64,000 nucleotides of DNA, taken from the NCBI GenBank assembly GCA_965220425.1, contig OZ244830.1, forward strand, positions 4,278,001-4,342,000. Reading direction: 5' to 3'. The translations under genes and the position numbers were made by a program. This document shows positions 8,861-16,748 of this stretch, in pieces. How positions within the stretch are numbered: position 1 is the first letter of the stretch; every line of letters starts with the position of its first letter. Source of the DNA: Azophilus sp965220425. Lineage in GTDB: Bacteria; Pseudomonadota; Gammaproteobacteria; Pseudomonadales; Azotimanducaceae. The notes below the pieces were generated by a model. That model was not told the DNA's origin, made no database searches, and saw only the letters and a program-made list of their open reading frames with translations.

Positions 8861-9482
8861 CACTGACCGAAGCCCAAGGGCCTGTTGCGGCGCGAACCCC
8901 AACCATTCCGTCCTGACTGAACCCGGCAGCCTCTTGAGACGATCCACGGCATCCCTGCTGCTGCTGGCCCTTGCGCTGGCGCTGTCTTCCTGCGCCACGT
9001 TCTCGGACGATCCCCGCGTGCGCACGCCCGGATCGATGATCGACGACGAGGCGCTCGAAAGGGTCGTCGAACGGGAAATCCGGCAATCCGACCCGGAGCT
9101 CAAGCGCGCGCACCTGGTTATCGTCAGCTACGGCGGCATCGTGCTGCTGCTTGGCCAGGTATCCAGTGAGGATTTGAAGAACAGGGCGCAAACCGTGACC
9201 CGGGGTATTGCCAAGGTTGGCAGGGTGCACAACGAGATCGGCGTCGGCGGACCCATCTCCTACGTGGCCCGCAGCAATGACGGGTGGCTCACGAGCAAGG
9301 TGAAAGGCAAGCTGATCGTCGCGGACGACGTACCCGGCCGCAAGGTCAAGGTCCAGACCGAGAACGGGGTGGTCTACCTCATCGGCTTTCTGACCCGCGC
9401 CGAAGCCGATGCGGCGGTCGAGGCTGCCGCGTCAGTCTTCGGGGTCCAGCAGATCGTCAGGGTATTCGAATACCTCGACTGA
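8847..9482 (+). CDS. dolP: BON-domain outer-membrane lipoprotein DolP (YraP)
   Basis: DolP is a two-BON-domain lipoprotein that binds anionic phospholipids and supports outer-membrane integrity and BAM function. A leucine-rich signal peptide ends in the lipobox LSSC; the mature part has two BON domains, the first around LVIVSYGGIVLLLGQV and the second around VKVQTENGVVYLIGFLT. The annotated ATG overlaps yraN by 14 bp and gives a long n-region. A TTG at 8934 (MRRSTASLLLL) would give a conventional signal peptide and may be the true start. It ends 12 bp before the repeat element at 9495. Confidence 0.88.
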   Translation: MTPSDTDRSPRACCGANPNHSVLTEPGSLLRRSTASLLLLALALALSSCATFSDDPRVRTPGSMIDDEALERVVEREIRQSDPELKRAHLVIVSYGGIVLLLGQVSSEDLKNRAQTVTRGIAKVGRVHNEIGVGGPISYVARSNDGWLTSKVKGKLIVADDVPGRKVKVQTENGVVYLIGFLTRAEADAAVEAAASVFGVQQIVRVFEYLD

Positions 9483-9494
9483 GGGTCCGGCGCC

Positions 9495-9742
9495 TAGCCC
9501 GCATATTGCACCAAGGGCCGCGATGATCGCGCAGGATTTTGCCCGTGTGCGCGTGCTCGCGACCGGAATCATAGCCACGCCTATGGTGTAGGGAGCATGT
9601 GCGCGCATACGGGCAAAAGACCAGCGAGGGCGGGGCCAGCGCGGTTTGTAATGCTACATAAAGCCGAAAAGCGCAATGAAGGTGAGCGAAATCAAAAGAC
9701 ATTCGTCAACTCGACAAGCGGCTTGGTGCAATATGCGGGCTA
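9495..9742. mobile_element. Miniature palindromic element, copy 1 (248 bp)
   Basis: The segment is bounded by a perfect 21-bp terminal inverted repeat: it begins TAGCCCGCATATTGCACC followed by AAG, and ends with the exact reverse complement at 9722-9742. A second, imperfect inverted pair lies inside (TTTTGCCCGTGTGCGCG near 9537 and its counterpart ending CGGGCAAAA near 9618). It has no open reading frame that looks real and no transposase, so it resembles a non-autonomous MITE. A related copy lies at 24164-24538 in the opposite orientation. The ends start with TA, compatible with TA-target insertion of the IS630/mariner type, though this is inference. The right end supplies the stop codon of sspA. 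Confidence 0.8.
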
Positions 9743-10372
9743 TTCCTGCATCTCCAGTTCCACTTCGGTGAGGCTGGTGCGGAACGATTCCCGCTCGAAG
9801 ATCATCTGCATGTAATTCTGCAGCGGGCGGGTCGAGCGCTCGGGCAGGGTGATGCCCACGGCCTTCATCCGCCAGAAAATCGGCGCCACGCAGCAGTCCA
9901 CCAGAGTGAACTCATCGTTCATGAAGAATGGCTTCTCGCTGAAGATCGGCGCGATGCCGATGATGCTTTCGCGCAGTTCGTTGCGGGCCCGGGTACGCAC
10001 GGTTTCCCGCCCCTTGCCGGTCATCAGGAGGTCGAGCTTGCCGCTCCACTCCTTCTCGACGCGGGTGATCCAGAGCCTCGAGAGCGCCCGCTGCACCGGA
10101 TAGACGGGCAGCAGCGGCGGGTGCGGGAAACGCTCGTCGAGATATTCCATGATCACATTCGCTTCATAGAGCACGAGATCCCGGTCCGCGAGTATGGGCA
10201 GGCTGTTGTAGGGGCTGATTTTGACCAGTTCTTCCGGCTTCCGGTTGGGGTCGATGTCGAGGATTTCCACGGTCACGCTCTTCTCGGCCAGCACCATCCT
10301 GACCCGATGGGAATAGTGATCCCGCGCATCGGAGAAAAAGGTCATTGAAGATCGTCGAGTGACTAGGCTCAT
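9740..10372 (-). CDS. sspA: Stringent starvation protein A (GST-like RNA polymerase-associated)
   Basis: SspA binds RNA polymerase and alters promoter choice under starvation and acid stress. The 210-residue protein has a glutathione-S-transferase fold: an N-terminal thioredoxin-like domain (MTFFSDARDHYSHRVRMVLAEK, in two parts, then ISPYNSLPILADRDLVLYEANVIMEYLDERFPHP) and a helical C-terminal domain with LVDCCVAPIFWR. I start at MSLVTRRSS, preceded by AAAGGG. It lies 50 bp after petC, as in Pseudomonas (rplM-rpsI-petABC-sspA), but sspB does not follow. The TAG stop is formed by the first bases of the palindromic element, so the original C-terminus may have been altered. Confidence 0.93.
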   Translation of the reverse strand: MSLVTRRSSMTFFSDARDHYSHRVRMVLAEKSVTVEILDIDPNRKPEELVKISPYNSLPILADRDLVLYEANVIMEYLDERFPHPPLLPVYPVQRALSRLWITRVEKEWSGKLDLLMTGKGRETVRTRARNELRESIIGIAPIFSEKPFFMNDEFTLVDCCVAPIFWRMKAVGITLPERSTRPLQNYMQMIFERESFRTSLTEVELEMQE

Positions 10373-10422
10373 GGCGCTACCCTTTGAGGGTTCAAGAGGC
10401 TGGCTTGTGCCAGTTGATGGAA

Positions 10423-11166
10423 TCAGTGAACGTCTTTCCAGAACTCCCGGTTCAGCAACCACGTGAAAATACCCAGAAAGGCCAGAAACAGCAGAACATA
10501 GATGCCCAGCCGCTGCCGTTCGAGCCGTATGGGCTCTCCGACATAGAACAGGAAGTTGACCAGATCATATACCGCCCGGTCGTATTCCTCGCTGGAGTAC
10601 AGGCCGGTCCCCTCATCGACGGCCAACTCGAAGCAGTGCTCGGCACCCGGAGGGCAGCCATCCCTCTGCACGCCCTGTAAATCCAACAGGACGTGGGGCA
10701 TACCCACATCCTCGAATACCTTGTTGTTTACGCCGAAGGGCCGTGCCTCGTCCACGTAGAAGGTCTGGAGATAGTTGTAGAGCCACTCGGGACTGCGCGC
10801 CCGCGTCACCATGGTGAGGTCCGGCGCCGGGCCACCGAACCAGTTGCGGGCCTGGTCCGTGTCCATCGCCGTGGTCATCGGTTCACCAATCTTCTGGCCG
10901 GTGAAAACCACCGTCTCGAGCGCGACGTCATGAGGGATACCCAAGTCGTCCGCGGTGCGCTCGTAGCGCTGGAAGCGCAGGGAGTGGCAGCCCAGACAGT
11001 AATTGGCGTACAGGCGCAAACCGCGTTGCAGCGAGGGCAGGTTCCTGAGATCGGGATGCATCGCCTCCATGGGCCAGCCGCTATCGGCCGCGGCAGCCGG
11101 GTTCGACACCGTGCCGGCCGCCGTTACCAGCAACGCAGCCAGGATCGAAACGATACGATGCGCCAT
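10423..11166 (-). CDS. petC: Ubiquinol-cytochrome c reductase, cytochrome c1
   Basis: This subunit passes electrons from the Rieske protein to cytochrome c in the bc1 complex. The 247-residue precursor has a signal peptide (to about residue 27, ending AAAA), the c-type haem site CLGCH at residues 57-61, the conserved APDLTMV and GMPHVL segments (the latter near the axial methionine), and a single C-terminal membrane anchor (LGIYVLLFLAFLGIFTWLL). It follows petB with a 2-bp gap. All three bc1 subunits are intact, indicating aerobic or nitrate-linked respiration through a quinol:cytochrome c branch. Confidence 0.96.
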   Translation of the reverse strand: MAHRIVSILAALLVTAAGTVSNPAAAADSGWPMEAMHPDLRNLPSLQRGLRLYANYCLGCHSLRFQRYERTADDLGIPHDVALETVVFTGQKIGEPMTTAMDTDQARNWFGGPAPDLTMVTRARSPEWLYNYLQTFYVDEARPFGVNNKVFEDVGMPHVLLDLQGVQRDGCPPGAEHCFELAVDEGTGLYSSEEYDRAVYDLVNFLFYVGEPIRLERQRLGIYVLLFLAFLGIFTWLLNREFWKDVH

Positions 11167-11168
11167 CG

Positions 11169-12431
11169 TCAGGCGATCCGGTCAGGCACGGGCCTCGTCT
11201 TCTCCGCCCGCGTATACCAGGGCATCAACACGAAGTAGGCGAAGTAGAGCACGGTGCAGCCCTGAGCCAGGGCCGTTGCCAGCGGCGACGGCGGCACCAT
11301 CCCGAGATAACCCAGTATGAAGAAGCTGACGACGAAGATCGCCAGCATCGTCTTGGAAATTGCGCCCTTGAATCGCATGGGCGAGACCGGGCTCTTGTCG
11401 AGCCAGGGCAGGAAGGCGGGTATGGCGATGGCGCCGACCATGACGACCAGCCCCCAGAACTTCGCGGGCACCCCGAACAGCGGAAAGGTTGCGGCGCGCA
11501 GCATCGCGTAGAACGGCGTGTAGTACCACACCGGCGCGATGTGCTCCGGCGTCTTCAACGGGTCGGCCATTTCGAAGTTGGGTTTTTCAAGGAAATATCC
11601 CCCCATCTCCGGCGCGAAGAAAACGACCGCGCAGAACAGGAAGAGAAATACCACCGTCGCGTGCACGTCGTGGGTCACGGTGTAGGGCCAGAACGGCACG
11701 CCATCGAGGGGCCTGCCGGTCTCGTCCTTGAACTTCTTGATGTCCACGCCGTCCGGCGCCGTGGAGCCCACGTGGTGCAGCGCAACGAAATGCACGAAGA
11801 CCAGGCCGACCAGAACGAGCGGCAAGGCGATCACATGCAGCGCGAAAAACCGGTTCAGGGTGATGTCCGACATCAGGTAGTCGCCGCGCAGCCACTCCAT
11901 GAGGTCGGGGCCGACAAAGGGTATGGCGCCCACCAGGGAGACGATCACCTGCGCCCCCCAATACGACATGTTGCCCCAGGGCAGCAGGTACCCGAAGAAG
12001 CCTTCCGCCATGAGCGCCACGTAGATGGCCATGCCGATCAGCCACAGCAGTTCCCGGGGCTTCCGGTACGACCCGTACATCAGGCCGCGAAACATGTGCA
12101 GATAGACGATCAGGAAGAAGGCCGATGCGCCCGTCGAATGCAGATAACGCAGCAGCCAGCCGAAGTCGACATCGCGCATGATGTACTCGACCGAGGCAAA
12201 CGCTCCTGCCCCGCTCGGCACGTAGCTCATCGTCAGCCAGATGCCGGTGATCAATTGCAGGACCAGAACGAAAGTGGCCAGCCACCCCATCAGGTACCAG
12301 AAGTTGTGGCTCTTGGGCGCGTAATACTTCGAGAGGTGGTATTCCCAGGTTTCCGTGGCGGGAAAGCGGTCGTCCAGCCAGTCGACGAGCGAGCCCAAGT
12401 TCCGGGCGACCCTGCCCTGGCGCTGCTCCAT
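11169..12431 (-). CDS. petB: Ubiquinol-cytochrome c reductase, cytochrome b
   Basis: Cytochrome b holds the two b haems and the quinol oxidation and reduction sites. The 420-residue protein shows eight predicted membrane helices. The haem-ligand histidine pairs are visible in LLRYLHSTGASAFFLIVYLH and in FFALHVIALPLVLVGLVFVH. The Qo-site motif is PVWY (HIAPVWYYTPFYAMLRA), the variant usual in gamma- and betaproteobacteria instead of PEWY. Its ATG shares one base with the petA stop, so translation is probably coupled. Confidence 0.97.
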   Translation of the reverse strand: MEQRQGRVARNLGSLVDWLDDRFPATETWEYHLSKYYAPKSHNFWYLMGWLATFVLVLQLITGIWLTMSYVPSGAGAFASVEYIMRDVDFGWLLRYLHSTGASAFFLIVYLHMFRGLMYGSYRKPRELLWLIGMAIYVALMAEGFFGYLLPWGNMSYWGAQVIVSLVGAIPFVGPDLMEWLRGDYLMSDITLNRFFALHVIALPLVLVGLVFVHFVALHHVGSTAPDGVDIKKFKDETGRPLDGVPFWPYTVTHDVHATVVFLFLFCAVVFFAPEMGGYFLEKPNFEMADPLKTPEHIAPVWYYTPFYAMLRAATFPLFGVPAKFWGLVVMVGAIAIPAFLPWLDKSPVSPMRFKGAISKTMLAIFVVSFFILGYLGMVPPSPLATALAQGCTVLYFAYFVLMPWYTRAEKTRPVPDRIA

Positions 12432-13072
12432 CAGGCGGTCTCCCCGTCCTCGCCGATGACGATTACCGTATCGGATTCGAACCGGTACGGAGGTACCTCG
12501 AGGTTGTCCGGGGCCGGCACCGCCTTCACCACCCGGCCCGCCAGGTCGAAACGCGAGCCGTGACAGGGACAGAAGAATCCGCCCTGCCAGTTCGGGTCGA
12601 AGGGTTCCGGGCGAATCGCACCGTGGTATTTGGGCGAGCAGCCGAGGTGTGTGCAGAGCCCGAGGTAGACACCGATGTCCGGGCGCCTGGAGCGCCAGGG
12701 ATTGCGCGCGTAGTCGGGCTGCATGTCGACGTTGTCGGAATTTTCGTCCGCCAGGTTGTCGTTTTCTTCCTTCAGGCGCTCGACAGTCGGCTCATCCCGT
12801 TTCACGACGAAAACGGGTTTGCCCCGCCAGGCGCGAATGGGGCCGAGAATTTCGCCGGGGCGCAGTTTGGAAATGTCCAGGGTCACCGGGGCGCCGGCGG
12901 CGCGCGCCCTGGCGCTCGGCAGCCAGGACCGGACAAAGGGCACGGCCGCTCCGACAGCGCCGACGCCGCCGATGGTGACCGTGGCGCCGACCAGAAAGTT
13001 GCGCCGCTTCCTGTTGGCCCCGGCAGCGTCTTGCCCGCTCGCGGACGGCTCATCGAACGTATCGGTGCTCAA
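12431..13072 (-). CDS. petA: Ubiquinol-cytochrome c reductase, Rieske iron-sulfur subunit
   Basis: The protein (213 aa) begins with a twin-arginine type signal anchor (RKRRNFLVGAT, residues 21-31, then a glycine-rich hydrophobic helix). The [2Fe-2S] site is complete: CTHLGC (Cys140, His142, Cys145) and CPCHGS (Cys168, Cys170, His171), with Cys145 and Cys170 forming the stabilising disulfide. The segment between residues 95 and 125 is an acidic, asparagine-rich insertion (KEENDNLADENSDN) of the kind seen in proteobacterial Rieske proteins. It is the first gene of petABC, 230 bp downstream of rpsI. Confidence 0.96.
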   Translation of the reverse strand: MSTDTFDEPSASGQDAAGANRKRRNFLVGATVTIGGVGAVGAAVPFVRSWLPSARARAAGAPVTLDISKLRPGEILGPIRAWRGKPVFVVKRDEPTVERLKEENDNLADENSDNVDMQPDYARNPWRSRRPDIGVYLGLCTHLGCSPKYHGAIRPEPFDPNWQGGFFCPCHGSRFDLAGRVVKAVPAPDNLEVPPYRFESDTVIVIGEDGETA

Positions 13073-13177
13073 GGCTCAAGGCTCCTGTCTGAGTCTGATC
13101 CGGCGGTATTGGCGGCTTGTTTTTTCGTTCTGCCAGGGCCGCCGCCCCGGCTGACCCCGTCGATGCGCGTGCCCTGC

Positions 13178-13221
13178 GCCGCCGCGGTGCCGATGCGGTG
13201 CCGCCGCGGCGCCGATGCGGC
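13178..13221. repeat. Direct tandem repeat, 2 x 22 bp, in petA leader
   Basis: The unit GCCGCCGCGGYGCCGATGCGGY occurs twice in a row in the 230-bp rpsI-petA spacer, between a TATGAT-like sequence near 13247 and the petA start. It is very GC-rich and would fold strongly in the transcript, but no specific function can be assigned. Confidence 0.8.
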
Positions 13222-13302
13222 GCCGACGGGGCACCCGTGAATTCTATCATAGCGACCCTCGCGACCACTCGGCGTCCCGCCGCGGCCGACCGCTCCGCCG
13301 AA

Positions 13303-13695
13303 TCAGCGCTTGGAGTACTGCGGACGCTTGCGCGCCTTGCGCAAACCGACTTTCTTGCGCTCCACTTCCCGGGCGTCGCGGGTCAGAAACCCCGCCTGGC
13401 GCAGCGGCCGGCGCAGCGTTTCGTCCTGCTCCACCAGCGCCCGGGCGATGCCATGCCGGATCGCCCCGGCCTGACCGGAGTTGCCGCCCCCGCGAACGGT
13501 CACCCGGATATCCACCCGGTCCGCGAGTTCCGCCACCTCGAGCGGTTGCCGCACGATCATGCGCGCCGTTTCCCGCCCGAAATAGCGGTCCAGCGGCCGT
13601 GAGTTGACCGTGATGCTGCCTGTGCCGGTAGCGATGTATACCCGCGCCGCGGCGGTCTTGCGCCGGCCGGTTCCGTAATTCCTCTGATCCGCCAC
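13303..13695 (-). CDS. rpsI: 30S ribosomal protein S9
   Basis: S9 (130 aa) contacts 16S rRNA and the P-site tRNA through its basic C-terminal tail. Signatures are YGTGRRKTAAARVY near the N-terminus, GSITVNSRPLDRYFGRE, GGGNSGQAGAIRHGIARAL and the tail ending KKVGLRKARKRPQYSKR. I use a GTG start (VADQRNYGTG) because GGAG lies just upstream and the length matches E. coli S9; an upstream extension would overlap rplM. It is 10 bp downstream of rplM, the universal L13-S9 pair. Confidence 0.97.
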   Translation of the reverse strand: MADQRNYGTGRRKTAAARVYIATGTGSITVNSRPLDRYFGRETARMIVRQPLEVAELADRVDIRVTVRGGGNSGQAGAIRHGIARALVEQDETLRRPLRQAGFLTRDAREVERKKVGLRKARKRPQYSKR

Positions 13696-13705
13696 GGTTG
13701 CTCCG

Positions 13706-14134
13706 TCAAATTTCGATGGGATGGGGCTGTTGCGCCGCATGTGGATGGTCGGGACCGGCATAGACCTTGAGCTTCTTGAACATGGCGCGCCCCAGGGGAT
13801 TTCTCGGCAGCATGCCCTTGACGGCCTTCTCCACGATCCGCTCCGGATGGGTCTGCCGCATCCTGGCAAGGCTGGTGCTCTTGATGCCGCCCGGATACCC
13901 GCTGTGACGATGGTAGATCTTGTCCGTTTCCTTGTTCCCGGTAACCCGCACCCTGGACGCGTTGACGACGACGATGTAGTCGCCGGTATCGACGTGCGGC
14001 GTGTACTCCGGCTTGTGCTTGCCGCGCAGGCGGTGCGCGACCGCCGACGCAAGCCGGCCGAGCGTGCGGTTCTCGGCATCCACGACATACCACGAACGTT
14101 GCACGTCCTGAGCGCGCATGCTGACGGTTTTCAT
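13706..14134 (-). CDS. rplM: 50S ribosomal protein L13
   Basis: L13 is an early-assembling large-subunit protein. The 142-residue sequence has the family pattern: WYVVDAENRTLGRLAS near the start, LRGKHKPEYTPHVDTGDYIVVVNA, KIYHRHSGYPGG and the late MLPRNPLGRAMFKKLKVYAGPDHPH. Length and start agree with E. coli L13. It heads the rplM-rpsI pair with a convincing sigma-70 promoter at 14171-14199. Confidence 0.97.
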   Translation of the reverse strand: MKTVSMRAQDVQRSWYVVDAENRTLGRLASAVAHRLRGKHKPEYTPHVDTGDYIVVVNASRVRVTGNKETDKIYHRHSGYPGGIKSTSLARMRQTHPERIVEKAVKGMLPRNPLGRAMFKKLKVYAGPDHPHAAQQPHPIEI

Positions 14135-14170
14135 AACCCCAAGAAGTGAGCCGGATTTCAGGAGGCGCGC

Positions 14171-14199
14171 ATGTTAACGATTGGCTATGGCTTTGACAA
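14171..14199 (-). promoter_or_regulatory. Sigma-70 promoter of rplM-rpsI
   Basis: On the minus strand TTGTCA (plus 14194-14199) and TAACAT (plus 14171-14176) are separated by exactly 17 bp. Transcription would begin about 30 bases before the rplM ATG. This is one of the best promoter matches in the window and fits a strongly expressed ribosomal operon. Confidence 0.65.
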
Positions 14200-14238
14200 T
14201 ATCGCCCGAGCCCGCCGCGGCACGCGCACAAGTGCCTT

Positions 14239-15315
14239 TCAGCCGGCCTTGTGGGACCTCGCGAGATAGGCGTGAGACTGCATTTCCACCAGGCGGCTCC
14301 CGGTCCGCTCGAACTCCCGGCGGAATCGTTCCCCGTCGTAGAGTTCCTCTATGGGCGCTTCCGCGGAGACGATCAGCTTGACGTTGCGGTCATAGAACTC
14401 GTCCACCAGGCTGATGAACCGGCGCGCCGCATCTTCGCGGGTCGTATCGAAGCGCTTCACGTTCGAGACCAGCACCGCATTGTGGCAACGGGCGAGTTCG
14501 ATGTAGTCGTTGGGGCTGCGCGGCCCTTCGCACAGTTCGGCATACTCGAACCAGGCGACATCGTCGGCAAGGCGGCGAGCATGGATGCTGCGGCCATTGA
14601 CTTCCAGGTCGATCGAAGTTCGTGACTGCCCCGGTGCGAGCGCGCCGAAGCTGGCGCCAAGCCCGCGCTCCGCCTCGTCGTCCAGCGGCGAATGGTAGAT
14701 CTCGGCGCGTTCCAGCGTTCTGAGCCGGTGATCGATCGTGCCGTCCATGCGATGCACCAGGGTGTGCTGCTCCAGTGCCGCTATGGCCGGCAGGAAGCGG
14801 CGGCGCTGCAGACCGTTCTCGTAGAGCAGGCTCGGGCGCGCATTCGAAGTGGCCACCAGGGTCACGCCGCGGCCGAACAGGTTCTTGAGCAGTTCGCCCA
14901 GGATCATGGCGTCGCCGATGTCGGCCACGAAGAATTCATCGAAGCAGAGCACCCGCGCCCGGTCTGCCAGTCCGTCCGCTACCCGGCGCAAGGGCTCCGG
15001 CGTTCCCCGCAACCGGTGCAGATCGTCGTGCACCCGGCGCATGAACCGGTGAAAGTGCATGCGCAGCCTGCCCACCGGGGCGCAGTCATGAAAGAGGTCC
15101 ATCAGCATCGTCTTGCCGCGGCCCACCCCGCCCCACAGATACAGGCCGCGTTCGGGAGCGGCACTCAGTTGCCGGAATCGCCACAGCCTCCGCTGCCGCC
15201 GGTTCTCGAGCCGGTGGTGAAGGTCGTCCAGCAATGCCACCGCCCGGCGCTGGGCTGCATCGTCGATGAGATGTCCCGCCGCCAACTCCTGGCGGTATCG
15301 TTCCCCGGGCGACAC
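14239..15315 (-). CDS. zapE: Cell division protein ZapE (AFG1-like ATPase)
   Basis: ZapE is a P-loop ATPase that associates with the Z-ring under stress. The protein (358 aa from a GTG start, VSPGERYRQELAAGHL) has Walker A GGVGRGKT, the family hallmark MHFHRFMRRVHDDLHRLRG, Walker B VLCFDEFFVADIGDA and the sensor-like TLVATSNARP, followed by YIELARCHNAVLVSNVKRF. A longer frame reaches 15444 but would overlap hisD by over 100 bp. It starts 11 bp after the hisD stop, a position occupied by hisC in many relatives. Confidence 0.92.
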   Translation of the reverse strand: MSPGERYRQELAAGHLIDDAAQRRAVALLDDLHHRLENRRQRRLWRFRQLSAAPERGLYLWGGVGRGKTMLMDLFHDCAPVGRLRMHFHRFMRRVHDDLHRLRGTPEPLRRVADGLADRARVLCFDEFFVADIGDAMILGELLKNLFGRGVTLVATSNARPSLLYENGLQRRRFLPAIAALEQHTLVHRMDGTIDHRLRTLERAEIYHSPLDDEAERGLGASFGALAPGQSRTSIDLEVNGRSIHARRLADDVAWFEYAELCEGPRSPNDYIELARCHNAVLVSNVKRFDTTREDAARRFISLVDEFYDRNVKLIVSAEAPIEELYDGERFRREFERTGSRLVEMQSHAYLARSHKAG

Positions 15316-15326
15316 GGTTCGCTGGT

Positions 15327-16646
15327 CTATCGCCGCGGGTCCGGGCGTTCGAGGCCCTGCTCGCGTGCCTCGGCCGCCATGGCATGAGCCTCCAGACCTT
15401 CGCTCCTGGCCAGCACCGACGCGGTTCGCGCGAGGGCGCCGCACCCCTGCGGGGTGAACTCGATGACGGAACTGCGTTTCTGGAAGTCTTCGACCCCGAG
15501 CGGCGATGAGAAACGCGCCGTGCCGTAGGTGGGCAGCACATGGCTCGGACCGGCCACGTAGTCGCCCAGAACCTCCGGCGAATGCGCGCCCAGGAATATG
15601 GCGCCCGCGTTGCGCACCCCCTCAAGCAGCGCCCGGGGGTCGCGCACGGCGAGCATCAGGTGCTCCGGCGCGACCGAGTTGGCGATCTCCACCGCCTCCT
15701 CCAGCGATTCGGTCTCGATCAGCGCGCCGCGGCCCTCCAGCGAGCGCGCGATGATATCGCGGCGTTCGCGGTCGCGGAGCAGCGTCTGCATCCGCGCTGC
15801 CAGCGTGTCCAGGTAATCCCCGTCCGGACACAGCAGCAGGCTTTGAGCCAATGCATCGTGTTCCGCCTGGGCAAACAGGTCGTATATCAGCCAGTCGACC
15901 GGCGCCGTACCGTCGGTGACGATCAGAATCTCGCTCGGACCCGCAATCAGGTCGATGCCGGTCTTGCCGTACACCTGCCGTTTGGCGGCGGCGACATAGG
16001 CGCCGCCGGGCCCGACGATCTTGTCCACACACCGGATGGTCTCCGTGCCCCACGCCAGCGCTGCAACCGCCTGGGCCCCCCCAATCGCATAGGCCTCTTC
16101 AACCCCGACGAGGTGCAATGCGGCAAGGACCATTGGATGCGGCGCACCGCCCGGCGTCGGCATGGCTACCACGATCTCCCCCACACCGGCGACCCGGGCC
16201 GGAACGATCGTCATCAATACCGTCGAAGGGTAGGCCGCCAGGCCGCCCGGAACGTAGACACCGACCCTCTCAAGCGCCTTGACGCGCTGCCCGAGACGGT
16301 TGCCCAACTCATCTTCGTAGCTCCAGGAATCCTGAATCTGTCGCCGGTGGTAACGCTCGATGCGCCCGGCAGCGGTCTCCAGCGCCGAACGCTGCTCGGC
16401 CGGCAGGCCGTCGAAAGCACGGCGAAACTCATCCGCATCCAGGACGAGATCGTCGATGTCCCTGCACGCGGCGCCGTCCAGACGGTTGGTCAGTTCCACC
16501 AGCGCCGCGTCGCCCCGCGCTTTCACCGAGGCCACGATCTCCGTAACTACAGCGTTCACATCGACGGCTTGCGCATCGATTCCAGTCAACGCATCGAGTT
16601 CCCGGGCAAACTCCGGGGCGGCACTGTGCAAACGGCGGATGTTCAT
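15327..16646 (-). CDS. hisD: Histidinol dehydrogenase HisD
   Basis: HisD oxidises histidinol to histidine in two NAD-dependent steps at a zinc site. The 439-residue protein carries GVYVPGGLAAYPSTVLM, AIGGAQAVAALAWGTET, DKIVGPGGAYVAAAKRQVYG, DLIAGPSEILIV, AQAEHDALAQS and GPSHVLPTYGTARFSSPLGVEDF, i.e. all the family blocks. The start at MNIRRLHSAAPEF is supported by family N-termini. It lies 102 bp after murA; the hisG that normally sits between them is absent, as is hisC downstream, so the rest of histidine synthesis must be encoded elsewhere. Confidence 0.96.
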   Translation of the reverse strand: MNIRRLHSAAPEFARELDALTGIDAQAVDVNAVVTEIVASVKARGDAALVELTNRLDGAACRDIDDLVLDADEFRRAFDGLPAEQRSALETAAGRIERYHRRQIQDSWSYEDELGNRLGQRVKALERVGVYVPGGLAAYPSTVLMTIVPARVAGVGEIVVAMPTPGGAPHPMVLAALHLVGVEEAYAIGGAQAVAALAWGTETIRCVDKIVGPGGAYVAAAKRQVYGKTGIDLIAGPSEILIVTDGTAPVDWLIYDLFAQAEHDALAQSLLLCPDGDYLDTLAARMQTLLRDRERRDIIARSLEGRGALIETESLEEAVEIANSVAPEHLMLAVRDPRALLEGVRNAGAIFLGAHSPEVLGDYVAGPSHVLPTYGTARFSSPLGVEDFQKRSSVIEFTPQGCGALARTASVLARSEGLEAHAMAAEAREQGLERPDPRR

Positions 16647-16748
16647 CCCATGGCCTCCGCGGCCCTGCCCGGGCGCCTTCGATCCGAACCATCGACAGCA
16701 AGCAGTTCGCGCCGGTTTCCGCCGCGTCGGCACGGTGAGCGGTGCGGG

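Noticed and set aside
13178..13221. Possible CRISPR-like array
   Set aside because: Only two adjacent 22-bp copies without spacers; it is a simple tandem duplication. No CRISPR array or cas gene was seen anywhere in the window.
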